Assembly: GCA_023416275.1 (NCBI GenBank)
Contig: JAEZIB010000179.1
Location: 1 to 44,960, forward strand
Direction of reading: 5' to 3'
From: Bacillota bacterium
Lineage (GTDB): Bacteria > Bacillota > Clostridia > Acetivibrionales > DSM-1351
Length of the DNA stretch: 44,960 bases
How positions within the stretch are numbered: position 1 is the first letter of the stretch; the number at the start of each line of letters is the position of its first letter. Positions 32,921-39,956 of this stretch are shown in pieces. The translations under genes and the position numbers were made by a program. The notes beneath the pieces were generated by a model, which was given only the letters and a program-made list of their open reading frames with translations, searched no databases and had not been told where the DNA came from.

Positions 32921-32942
32921 TCAAGGAATATAGATTCCTTGA
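32921..32942 (-). terminator. Leader hairpin of the cohesin gene (terminator or attenuator)
   Basis: TCAAGGAAT (32921-32929) and ATTCCTTGA (32934-32942) form a perfect 9 bp stem with a 4 nt loop. On the minus strand it is followed by ATTTTTGTG, 83-104 nt upstream of the cohesin start. Confidence 0.5.
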
Positions 32943-33228
32943 CAGAAATTGCACAGGCTCGACTAACTTTCTTAAAAATTGAGTTAATTAATTATACCAT
33001 ACCAATTACTGAAAGTAACAGATTGTTTTAACTATAATTGTTATCTACTACGCTGATGATAGATGCTCTAAAGCAAATAGAATTATTTTTACTAAAATAG
33101 ATATTGTCCTCTGACAGTACTTAAATTCAACCATTGACTGATAAAACACGAGTAATTTTTATCTTTTCTATATTAAAAAGGACTATATCAATATGTTTTA
33201 ATAATTTTCAATTATATATTTTATATAT

Positions 33229-33256
33229 AAAAAACAAAAAGCCAGATATCTCTGAC
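33229..33256 (-). terminator. Intrinsic terminator of Cys-rich gene 1
   Basis: On the minus strand GTCAGA-GATA-TCTGGC is followed by TTTTTGTTTTTT. It lies ~115 bp past the stop of the Cys-rich gene. A near-identical hairpin is found at 37771-37798. Confidence 0.65.
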
Positions 33257-33372
33257 CTTTGTTTAACAATTCATTTATTGCAAAAAACAGTACTATTTGT
33301 GAAAATAAAAAATTTATATAAAGTCTGCTGTACACTTATATACACGCTTAAGCTGCATAATCATTTATTTTT

Positions 33373-33822
33373 TTATGGAGCACAATTAGGCAGACACTGA
33401 CTTGGTGGGCATGGTCTGCACTGGCTCGGCGGACATGGCCTGCACTGGCTTGGTGGACATGGTCTGCACTGGCTTGGTGGGCATGGTCTGCACTGGCTTG
33501 GTGGACATGGCCTGCACTGGCTTGGTGGACACGGTCTGCACTGACTCGGTGGGCATGGTCTGCACTGGCTCGGTGGGCATGGCTTGCACTGGCTCGGCCA
33601 ACAAAGAGTCGGTTGGCACTGGCGTGGCGAACAAGCAGGCGAAGGTTCACACGGATATAGAGCTAACGGTGTACACTCAGGTGAACAAGCTGGTGAGGGT
33701 TGACATTGGCGAGTACAGGTCTCATCACAATCATCTGTATACGAATCTTGATATTCATAATCATCACACCAATCCACAATTTCAGGACTGTAACCCGGCC
33801 TCATGTCATTTTCATCATACAT
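33373..33822 (-). CDS. Cys-rich octapeptide-repeat protein 1
   Basis: ATG 33822 follows GGAGAG at 7 nt. The ~149-residue product has an acidic, Tyr/Asp-rich N-terminus (NDMRPGYSPEIVDWCDD...) and a Cys/Pro middle. It ends with nine head-to-tail octapeptides at 33388-33603: CWPSQCKP, seven CPPSQCRP and CPPSQCLP, then NCAP. The units differ at the DNA level mostly at silent sites, so the peptide is under selection. There is no signal peptide. A paralogue (39403-39744) has the same head, repeat and tail, and sits directly before a radical SAM/SPASM gene. It could be a RiPP-type precursor with an acidic leader and repeated core, or a spore-coat/surface protein cross-linked through cysteine. I do not recognise it as a named family. 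Confidence 0.8.
   Translation of the reverse strand: MYDENDMRPGYSPEIVDWCDDYEYQDSYTDDCDETCTRQCQPSPACSPECTPLALYPCEPSPACSPRQCQPTLCWPSQCKPCPPSQCRPCPPSQCRPCPPSQCRPCPPSQCRPCPPSQCRPCPPSQCRPCPPSQCRPCPPSQCLPNCAP
33388..33603 (-). repeat. 24 bp coding tandem repeats, nine units
   Basis: Each 24-base unit encodes an eight-residue C-x-P-S-Q-C-x-P block. Variation among units falls on third positions (CCG/CCA, AGC/AGT, TGT/TGC), apart from the first and last units. Confidence 0.85.
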
Positions 33823-33825
33823 CAA

Positions 33826-33900
33826 TCATCTCTCCAATCTTACAAGATATATGAAACTTTATGTTACCCTACATCATATTCATGAGATAGTTAGGTAGTT
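33826..33900 (-). promoter_or_regulatory. Conserved 5' region of Cys-rich gene 1
   Basis: About 75-100 bp upstream of the start is nearly the same as upstream of Cys-rich gene 2 (minus strand: TATGATGTAGGGTAACATAA here, TATGATATAGGGTAACATAA there). CATAAAGT/CATAAAAT resembles a -10 box of mother-cell sporulation sigma factors (CATAnnnT), but no convincing -35 was found. Confidence 0.45.
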
Positions 33901-33979
33901 ACACTACTTCTATTCAGTTTAAAATTATAGATATATTTTTCTACTGCATAAATAAACCATGCCATCTATATATTATAAG

Positions 33980-34034
33980 CAACTCAACTCTCCCACGTAA
34001 AAAGCCTATAGGTGCAGGAAAAAGTTGAGTAATC
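33980..34034 (+). repeat. Dispersed intergenic palindrome, copy upstream of PG-binding gene
   Basis: CAACTCAACTCTCCC and GGAAAAAGTTGAG form the arms, with CCTATAGGTG in the centre. It lies ~75 bp before the ribosome-binding site of the gene at 34123. Confidence 0.65.
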
Positions 34035-34122
34035 AGTTTGAATTAAATACTATATCTTGTAACTGATTTACATAATGCTTAATATACATATATTAGATAT
34101 AAATTTTTTTGAGGAAAACAAA

Positions 34123-35364
34123 ATGGAAACAGGCAGATTAAGAATTCACATTTTTAAAGGTTATACTTCAATTCCTATAGGAGATGCTAAAATAATTGTA
34201 CTTCAAAATAAGGAAGCAAGTAATAAACAGACTATTTATAATATGTTCTCAGACTCATCAGGGATTGCCAGTAATATAGAATTAGAAGCACCTCCACTTG
34301 AGTATTCTTTGAAGCCTTCTGCCAAACAGCCTTATAGTTTATGCAAAATAATTGTAGAAGTACCTGGCTATAAAAAACTAACCATATCCGGCTGCCAAAT
34401 ATACCCAGGCATTACCTCTATTCAGCATTGCTATTTAAATCCTACAAGTCCAAGGCAGTCTGATGAGGATAATATAAATATATCACCCAATACACTCTTT
34501 GGAAATTTTGAGCCAAAGATAGCAGAAAACCCAATGCCCACTCACAACATATCAGAATTAGGAGAAAGTTTTGCGATACCATTTGCTGAGCAAAAAATTC
34601 CTAGATCAATAATTGTACACGATGGACATCCTAATAATAAAAATGCATCAAATTTTAAAGTATATTATAAAGAATATCTTAAAAATGTAATGTCATCAGA
34701 AATATACCCTACTTGGCCTATAGAATCTTTAAAAGCTAATGCATACGCTATAATTTCTTTTACTTTAAATAGAGTATTTACAGAATGGTATTGGGCAAAA
34801 GGGAAAAAATTTCATGTTACAAGCTCAACAGCCACTGATCACAAATATACTCCCGGCATTAGCTTTTCTTCTGTAATTGAAGGCATTATAAATGAACTAT
34901 TTTCTACCTATATAAAAAAAGCCAATTATAGCTTTCCATTATTGTCACAATATACTGATGGTATAAAAGTTCCACACCGTTCTGGCTGGATGACTCAATG
35001 GGGAAGCAAAAAACTTGCGGATGATGGCAAAACAGCATTTGAAATACTGAAATTTTATTACGGTTCCGAAATATCAATTTTTAAAACAGAAAAGATAGGA
35101 GATATATCCGAATCCTATCCTGGATACTCACTACAAATAGGTACTAAAGGTGAGCCCGTTAAAAATATTCAAACTTATTTAAATGCAATCGCAAAAGTTT
35201 ATTCGCTTATACCTAAAGTAAATGTTGACGGTAATTTCGGCAATGATACAAAAAAAGCTGTAGAAACCTTTCAAATTATATTCTCATTAACAAAAACAGG
35301 TATTGTCGATTATTCAACCTGGTATAAGATTTCAGATATTTTTGTTGCACTTTCTAAAGGCTGA
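34123..35364 (+). CDS. SpoIID-like and peptidoglycan-binding domain protein
   Basis: ATG 34123 follows GAGGAAAACAAA; an in-frame ATG at 34075 lacks a site. The ~413-residue protein has an N-terminal beta-rich segment (~1-95; GRLRIHIFKGYTSIPIGDAKI), similar to carboxypeptidase regulatory-like domains. The central region has YYKEYLKNVMSSEIYPTWP and AIISFTLNRVFTEWYW, a pattern seen in SpoIID/LytB-like clostridial wall proteins. A C-terminal peptidoglycan-binding domain follows (GTKGEPVKNIQTYLNAI, VDGNFGNDTKKAVETFQ). No signal peptide is visible. SpoIID-type proteins act on spore or cell-wall peptidoglycan; the exact reaction here is unproven. It sits between the two Cys-rich genes but on the opposite strand to them. 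Confidence 0.72.
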   Translation: METGRLRIHIFKGYTSIPIGDAKIIVLQNKEASNKQTIYNMFSDSSGIASNIELEAPPLEYSLKPSAKQPYSLCKIIVEVPGYKKLTISGCQIYPGITSIQHCYLNPTSPRQSDEDNINISPNTLFGNFEPKIAENPMPTHNISELGESFAIPFAEQKIPRSIIVHDGHPNNKNASNFKVYYKEYLKNVMSSEIYPTWPIESLKANAYAIISFTLNRVFTEWYWAKGKKFHVTSSTATDHKYTPGISFSSVIEGIINELFSTYIKKANYSFPLLSQYTDGIKVPHRSGWMTQWGSKKLADDGKTAFEILKFYYGSEISIFKTEKIGDISESYPGYSLQIGTKGEPVKNIQTYLNAIAKVYSLIPKVNVDGNFGNDTKKAVETFQIIFSLTKTGIVDYSTWYKISDIFVALSKG

Positions 35365-35424
35365 ATATCATTTTGAAATCTATGGCAAGCTAGCATTACT
35401 TATGTTAAAGTTTATTGATAATCG

Positions 35425-35461
35425 GGGCTTACTAAACGGTATACTCCCGTTCTGCAAGCCC
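35425..35461. terminator. Two-part hairpin between convergent genes
   Basis: GGGCTT/AAGCCC (35425-35430, 35456-35461) encloses AACGG/CCGTT (35435-35439, 35447-35451). It is placed to end transcription of the converging genes at 35364 and 35492. Confidence 0.5.
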
Positions 35462-35491
35462 TACTACCATCAACCTTTTTAACACCTCAAA

Positions 35492-36004
35492 TCAAACTAT
35501 AAATCTAAATGTTTTATATATCTCTTGAATATTGTACTTATCAGCCCATAATATAAAGTAGTAATAAGTATTTTCATTAATTTTTATTGGTTTTGGATAT
35601 TCCACTATTAATTCAGCTTGATTATTTAAATCACTATTCTGATCATTAGAAGGTATTATCAACCTTGCCTCTTGACCCTGAATATTTAATTTAGTTATTT
35701 CAGGCTTGCTGCCATAAGGTTTTAAGACATGGTTTACTTCAATTTGTACTATCTCCTCTATTTTTAAACTTTGCCCAGCATATGCAGATATCTGAAAAAA
35801 GCCATCTTCCCCCTCATATCTTTCAATATAATTAGGATTTAACTTCCAATTTTTATTATATTTCAATGATACCTTATACGTTTTATTTTCATAGTGTTTT
35901 TTATTGCTCTGCATTTGCATATTTGTCTCAGCTTTTAATGCCAAGCCAAAAGAACAAATCATAATAATGTATATAGAAACTGCTAAAGATATTTTTTTAA
36001 TCAT
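35492..36004 (-). CDS. Small exported protein of unknown function
   Basis: The 170-residue protein begins with a signal peptide (IKKISLAVSIYIIMICSFGLALKA) and has a ~120-residue beta-rich domain: YKVSLKYNKNWKLNPNYIER, GFFQISA, GQEARLIIPSNDQ, YYYFILWADKYNIQEIYKTF. This pattern occurs in small Firmicutes lipoprotein- or PsbP-like domains attached to various proteins, but I cannot name the family. No lipobox cysteine is evident after the signal. It ends near the two-part hairpin and lies 126 bp downstream of the proteasome-like gene on the same strand, so the two may be co-transcribed. Confidence 0.6.
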   Translation of the reverse strand: MIKKISLAVSIYIIMICSFGLALKAETNMQMQSNKKHYENKTYKVSLKYNKNWKLNPNYIERYEGEDGFFQISAYAGQSLKIEEIVQIEVNHVLKPYGSKPEITKLNIQGQEARLIIPSNDQNSDLNNQAELIVEYPKPIKINENTYYYFILWADKYNIQEIYKTFRFIV

Positions 36005-36129
36005 TTCTATAATCTAATCTCCTATATGTATATTTCATTTTTATGACTGATTTATATTAAATAGAAATTTACTACTCATTACAAAATTTTATATATCTTG
36101 AAATATGACTCTTTCCCTAAATAACTCTT

Positions 36130-37383
36130 CTATATCAAATCACTAATATTTATTTCAGGCTTAACAAATTCTTTTTTCTTTACCCATATAAAACCTTCAC
36201 CTTTAGTAATAATTGCCACATCAGTTGCTCCACCCACCGTTTCTTCAGCAGTAGTAAATCTACGTCTGGTAATAGTTAAATTTACAAGTGCTTCAGCCAA
36301 TGATACCAGTTCTACTTTTCCAAGAAAATTAATCATGGTAAAAAATGGATTAAAAAACTTTTCTCTAGTAATATCTTCAATTTTTTTCTCAAAATCTTTT
36401 CTAAGCCTTTCACCTGATTTATTTATTACATCTCTATATTTATGTGAAAGCTGCTCATTAAAAGCATTATTTGAATCAGTCTGTATTACATCAAATAAAT
36501 TATCTAAAATCTTTAAATCTGTCTCTAATTCTTCTCTAAGTTTTGGGTCTATTCCGTATATATAAGCTTTTATTATTTCTTTTTGTGCAAACGGAAAAAT
36601 ATAACCATAATAGTCTTGTTTATTACTGCTTGCAGTATCTATTTTTTTACTGTCCTCTTTTTTATAAATTAGTTTTCCGCTAATTCTACCTATAATTTTG
36701 TATTCACTTATCATCGGATAAATTTCTTTACTCCCAAAACCAGTGATTACGACACCTGATGATTTCGCTTTTTCAAATAAAAAATCACTTTTACTAATAG
36801 TGTATGCGCATAGCTTTACTAGATTTTCCTGTGTTTTATTGTTAAGTATAATATTATTAGTTGCATCATTTATATATACCAATAAATGTTGTTTATGTTT
36901 TTCTATAAATGACAGTATAAAATTCTCATCAAACCCTAACATGAATTTTTTTTCCGAAAAACTTTTAATTTCGCTTTCAGTTTTATTATAATAGTCATTT
37001 AGATTTTGCCTTGATTTATATTCAATATTAAGTTTTTCTAACCAATAGTTTAAAACAGCTTCTACAAGTTCATTCTCATACTCTGTATCATAAAGCTTCT
37101 TATCGTTTAATAAAAACTCCAAAAAGTTATCGGCATATTCCTGTAATGTACCAAAAGGGCTATGTAAAATGTGTGACCTATAAACCTTAATTACTGTCTC
37201 CCAGGGTATATTAGTAAAGTTAGCCTCATCATATACCATTATACCGACAGAATGATGTTTAGATATGGCAAAAATTTTATCAGTCGTAATAATTTTAATT
37301 CTACCATCTACTAATACAGTTGAGAAACTGTCTGCCGCTAATACAGCACCTTTTCTATTAATTATACCTACTTCAACAGTCAT
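36130..37383 (-). CDS. Proteasome beta-subunit-like Ntn hydrolase with large insertions
   Basis: The 417-residue protein begins MTVEVGIINRKGAVLAADS. After Met removal Thr2 would be an N-terminal nucleophile, as in 20S beta subunits. The expected partners line up: Asp18 in AADS (D17 of the archaeal enzyme), Lys36 in DKIFAI (K33, with a two-residue longer loop), Ser in TGFGS (S129 in TGSGS), and Asp388 in GGATDVAIIT (D166 in GGMIDVAVIT). The usual ~200 residues are stretched to 417 by helical insertions (~60-190 and ~230-370). It is not HslV, and no unfoldase gene is nearby. Most Clostridia lack a 20S proteasome. It would be a cytosolic threonine hydrolase or peptidase. The substrate is unknown; processing of neighbouring Cys-rich peptides is one speculative option. 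Confidence 0.72.
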   Translation of the reverse strand: MTVEVGIINRKGAVLAADSFSTVLVDGRIKIITTDKIFAISKHHSVGIMVYDEANFTNIPWETVIKVYRSHILHSPFGTLQEYADNFLEFLLNDKKLYDTEYENELVEAVLNYWLEKLNIEYKSRQNLNDYYNKTESEIKSFSEKKFMLGFDENFILSFIEKHKQHLLVYINDATNNIILNNKTQENLVKLCAYTISKSDFLFEKAKSSGVVITGFGSKEIYPMISEYKIIGRISGKLIYKKEDSKKIDTASSNKQDYYGYIFPFAQKEIIKAYIYGIDPKLREELETDLKILDNLFDVIQTDSNNAFNEQLSHKYRDVINKSGERLRKDFEKKIEDITREKFFNPFFTMINFLGKVELVSLAEALVNLTITRRRFTTAEETVGGATDVAIITKGEGFIWVKKKEFVKPEINISDLI

Positions 37384-37735
37384 ATGCCAATCATACCTTT
37401 CTCTGTGTTCTAAACATAAATAATATTTAAACTATCACTTAGGTACTTCTTCAATGCGGCTTATTCTAGCGAATAAAAGTCAATCTATCAAATAATATTC
37501 AAAGTTTTCTTTTGAAAGTACAATTTCTTCAAAATTTCATTTAGATATCAATTTTATTTATGTCATCAAAGATACTATTTCTGTTACTGCTTAATGGGAT
37601 TAGAAACACATAAAACAGCCAATTGTATCAAAAAAACACTTTGCGAGCTCTCATCTCTGCAGATACGGTTGTCAAAAAATAATTCCATACTTAAATCCAA
37701 ATTAGCATATGAGTATTTCAAGATTCTTCCTTTCT

Positions 37736-37762
37736 AAACAAAAAAGCGCCCATGTTGGGCAC
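37736..37762 (-). terminator. Intrinsic terminator, radical SAM operon (distal)
   Basis: On the minus strand GTGCCCA-ACA-TGGGCGC (7 bp including one U-G pair) runs directly into TTTTTTGTTT, a textbook rho-independent terminator. Confidence 0.8.
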
Positions 37763-37770
37763 ACCACAAA

Positions 37771-37798
37771 ATAACAAAAAGCCAGACATATCTCTGAC
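37771..37798 (-). terminator. Intrinsic terminator, radical SAM operon (proximal)
   Basis: On the minus strand GTCAGAGATATGTCTGGC is followed by TTTTTGTTATTTT. It is nearly identical to the terminator of Cys-rich gene 1 at 33229-33256, pointing to a shared origin of the two transcription units. Confidence 0.65.
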
Positions 37799-37854
37799 TT
37801 TATGTTTACCTTAGTATTTGACCATCACACCACACACTCATTTCTCAAGGGTCA

Positions 37855-37912
37855 TGTTTAATAAGTATGAATACCTACAATTTTTTGAACTAGGATAGTT
37901 GAGTTAACTATA
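37855..37912 (-). repeat. Dispersed intergenic palindrome, inverted copy
   Basis: On the minus strand it reads TTAACTCAACTATCCTAGTT, AAAAATTGTAGGTATT and ATACTTATTAAACATG, in consensus order. It lies just past the stop of the radical SAM gene. Confidence 0.55.
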
Positions 37913-37930
37913 TAACTAACTAAATTGCAA

Positions 37931-39181
37931 TCATTTAACAGTATCCTCATCGTCCCATACCCCTGTATAAGGATTATATGCGCATTCCACTGAGCTAGCA
38001 TACCAGTCCTTATTACTGTCATTTGCCTGAGCAACAGGTCTGCAGTCATAACATGCATATCGGTATTCACAATCTTTACATTTTTTCACTTCATCCTTTG
38101 TAGTATTCCAGCACTTCTGAAGGTCTGACCCATTAAGTATTTCACTTAATGAAGAATTAAGTATGTTTCCACAAATTTCATTACGAGCGAATATACAAGG
38201 AAAAACGTCTCCCGTTGAGGTCACTGCTATTTTCCCAGCCAGGCAACTATGGTGTTTATGCGCTTTGCAAAATTCCTCAGCACTCGTATAGAAGGGAGGT
38301 CTTATTTTCGGATTTTTGTATTTAGTAGGCAAAAGCTTCTCATCATCTCCTCTTCCCGTAGGACGAACTACATCTAACTTAGTAGCTTCCACGCCTAAAT
38401 CTTCTAATAATTTCAATATATTATCAGCTTCATTTTCGTTTGCCTTCATAATAATTGAAGCAATACGTAATGGAATTCCAGCATCTAAAATTTTTCTAAC
38501 GGCATCCATTGTTTTATTAAAGCTACCTGAGTGTAACGTTACTTGATCATGCACCTCAGCATTATCAGCGTAAATGGTTGTTGCAATATTAACTTTTTGC
38601 TGCTTAAAAAAATCTATACAGGATTGGTCAATCAGAGTAGCATTTGTAAATATTTCAATGAACTCATAACCTTCTTCATTTGCCTTAATTACAAGCTCCC
38701 TCCACTTCGGATAAAGCAGCGGCTCTCCACCAATAAGCTGTATTGAGGTTGCACCTTCTTTGTGAGCTTCGCTAATCAAAGACATCCAGCGGTCATGGGG
38801 TATCTTATCATCATTTCTGCAGGCATCACTAGAGCTATAACAGTGCAGGCATTTATTATTGCATTTTGAAGTAAGTTCAAGCCATAAAAAAGACAGTTTC
38901 ATTTCTTCATCTTCTGTATCCTTCATTGATTTCTCTTCAGGTTTAATGATGTAGATAGCTCCAAGTCCCTTATATGTTAATTGATCTATGAATTCCAACA
39001 CAATTTTATTTTCCGGCAACTTAATATCAATTACTTCGTCGATGGGTCTTATTTCACATTTCTCTAATAATTGCAGCGCATCAGGGTTAATTGAAAAAAC
39101 CTTTCCAGATTGAAAATCATATATAGCTCCTCTACAAGCTCCCTTCACCAATTGACAGTTTTCATTTAGCCTATAATACAA
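37931..39181 (-). CDS. Radical SAM/SPASM protein with N-terminal PqqD-like domain (peptide maturase type)
   Basis: Start chosen at TTG 39181 behind GGGGGAG; 416 residues. The first ~85 residues (LYYRLNENCQLVKGACRGAI, YDFQSGKVFSINPDALQLLE) resemble the PqqD-like recognition domains that bind leader peptides. The radical SAM cluster motif is TSKCNNKCLHCYSS, followed by IQLIGGEPLLYP. The C-terminal SPASM region has CLAGKIAVTSTGDVFPCIF, ICGNI, CKDCEYRYACYDC and a last Cys in SSVECAYNP, enough for auxiliary 4Fe-4S clusters. Such enzymes install thioether, C-C or epimer modifications on ribosomal peptides. It lies 222 bp downstream of Cys-rich gene 2 on the same strand, with a hairpin between. That protein is the obvious candidate substrate, though unproven. 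Confidence 0.85.
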   Translation of the reverse strand: MYYRLNENCQLVKGACRGAIYDFQSGKVFSINPDALQLLEKCEIRPIDEVIDIKLPENKIVLEFIDQLTYKGLGAIYIIKPEEKSMKDTEDEEMKLSFLWLELTSKCNNKCLHCYSSSDACRNDDKIPHDRWMSLISEAHKEGATSIQLIGGEPLLYPKWRELVIKANEEGYEFIEIFTNATLIDQSCIDFFKQQKVNIATTIYADNAEVHDQVTLHSGSFNKTMDAVRKILDAGIPLRIASIIMKANENEADNILKLLEDLGVEATKLDVVRPTGRGDDEKLLPTKYKNPKIRPPFYTSAEEFCKAHKHHSCLAGKIAVTSTGDVFPCIFARNEICGNILNSSLSEILNGSDLQKCWNTTKDEVKKCKDCEYRYACYDCRPVAQANDSNKDWYASSVECAYNPYTGVWDDEDTVK

Positions 39182-39206
39182 GTTATCTCCCCCCAATAAT
39201 TATTTA

Positions 39207-39246
39207 GAGAGTGAAAAAAGTTCTTCGCTAAACCCTTTTCACTCTC
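39207..39246 (-). promoter_or_regulatory. Intercistronic hairpin between Cys-rich gene 2 and radical SAM gene
   Basis: GAGAGTGAAAA (39207-39217) and TTTTCACTCTC (39236-39246) are perfectly complementary, an 11 bp stem, 26 nt before the radical SAM start. It could act as a partial terminator or mRNA stabiliser that lets the repeat protein be made in excess of the enzyme. Confidence 0.55.
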
Positions 39247-39402
39247 ATTATTCTCAAAACTGACTCTTATGTTTATTACATAAATACCCAAATGATTCAT
39301 TAGTTGCAAAAAATCAGTACTATTTATGAAAGTTAAAATTTTACATTAAAAAGGCTGCTCTAATTATATACACGCTTAAGCTGCATAATTAATTAAAATC
39401 TT

Positions 39403-39744
39403 TTATGGAGCACAATTAGGCAGACATTGGCTTGGTGGACATGGTCTACACTGGCTTGGCGGACATGGCCTACATTGGCTTGGTGGACATGGTCTGCATT
39501 GGCTTGGTGGACATGGTCTACACTGGCTTGGTGGACATGGCCAACACTGGCTCGGAGGACATGGTCTGCATTGCTGCGGAGAACAAGCTGGTAACGGTGG
39601 ACACGGAATAATTATAACTGGTTCTCGAGCATCGTTATCATCATCATAATAATCATCAGAATACGAATCCTGATATTCACAATCATCACACCAATCTACA
39701 ATTTCAGGACTATAAACTGGCCTCATGTCATTATCTTCATACAT
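39403..39744 (-). CDS. Cys-rich octapeptide-repeat protein 2
   Basis: The 113-residue protein starts at ATG 39744 and shares with paralogue 1 the acidic head (NDMRPVYSPEIVDWCDDCEY), the C-P-P-S-Q-C-x-P repeats and the tail NCAP. It has seven octapeptide units at 39418-39585: CSPQQCRP, CPPSQCWP, four CPPSQCRP and CPPSQCLP. An Asp-rich segment (DDYYDDDNDARE) separates head and repeats. It is followed by the radical SAM/SPASM gene on the same strand, which favours a modified-peptide role. The conserved head would be the leader and the repeats a multiple core. An alternative is a Cys-rich spore or wall structural protein. About 100 bp before and after the gene are also duplicated. Confidence 0.8.
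   Translation of the reverse strand: MYEDNDMRPVYSPEIVDWCDDCEYQDSYSDDYYDDDNDAREPVIIIPCPPLPACSPQQCRPCPPSQCWPCPPSQCRPCPPSQCRPCPPSQCRPCPPSQCRPCPPSQCLPNCAP
39418..39585 (-). repeat. 24 bp coding tandem repeats, seven units
   Basis: Seven in-phase 24-base units encode the C-x-P-x-Q-C-x-P octapeptides; differences between the central units are synonymous. Confidence 0.85.
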
Positions 39745-39850
39745 TAATCATCTCTCCAATCATACAAGATAAAGGATATTTTATGTTACCCTATATCATA
39801 TTCAAGAGACAGTTATGTAGTTACACATCAGTATTCAGTTCCTATTATCA
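39745..39850 (-). promoter_or_regulatory. Conserved 5' region of Cys-rich gene 2
   Basis: Matches the upstream region of Cys-rich gene 1 over ~90 bp, including the GGAGAGATGATT ribosome site and TATGATATAGGGTAACATAA. Conservation beyond the ribosome site suggests a shared promoter or operator. Confidence 0.5.
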
Positions 39851-39956
39851 AAAAAAGTGTTAACTAGATTAAACCAATAACCTTAGTCAACACTAATTAT
39901 AATTTATATAGAACTACTACATGATTACATTATTTAATAAGCCTTTTACTTTTCAA

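Larger units (their letters stand above)
32839..33372. other. Intergenic upstream of the cohesin gene
   Basis: This 534 bp stretch has no gene. Notable contents are the leader hairpin at 32921-32942, the terminator of the Cys-rich gene at 33229-33256, and a ~110 bp zone downstream of that gene which is duplicated at 39297-39402. Confidence 0.5.
37384..37930. other. Intergenic downstream of the radical SAM gene
   Basis: This 547 bp stretch has no gene. It holds tandem terminators for the radical SAM transcript (37736-37762 and 37771-37798) and an inverted copy of the dispersed palindrome (37855-37912). Confidence 0.5.

Noticed and set aside
33402..33854. Long open frames on the plus strand and in other frames over the Cys-rich repeats
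   Set aside because: They are shadow frames kept open by the 24 bp repeat. They lack ribosome sites, and the synonymous-site pattern supports only the minus-strand Cys-rich frame.
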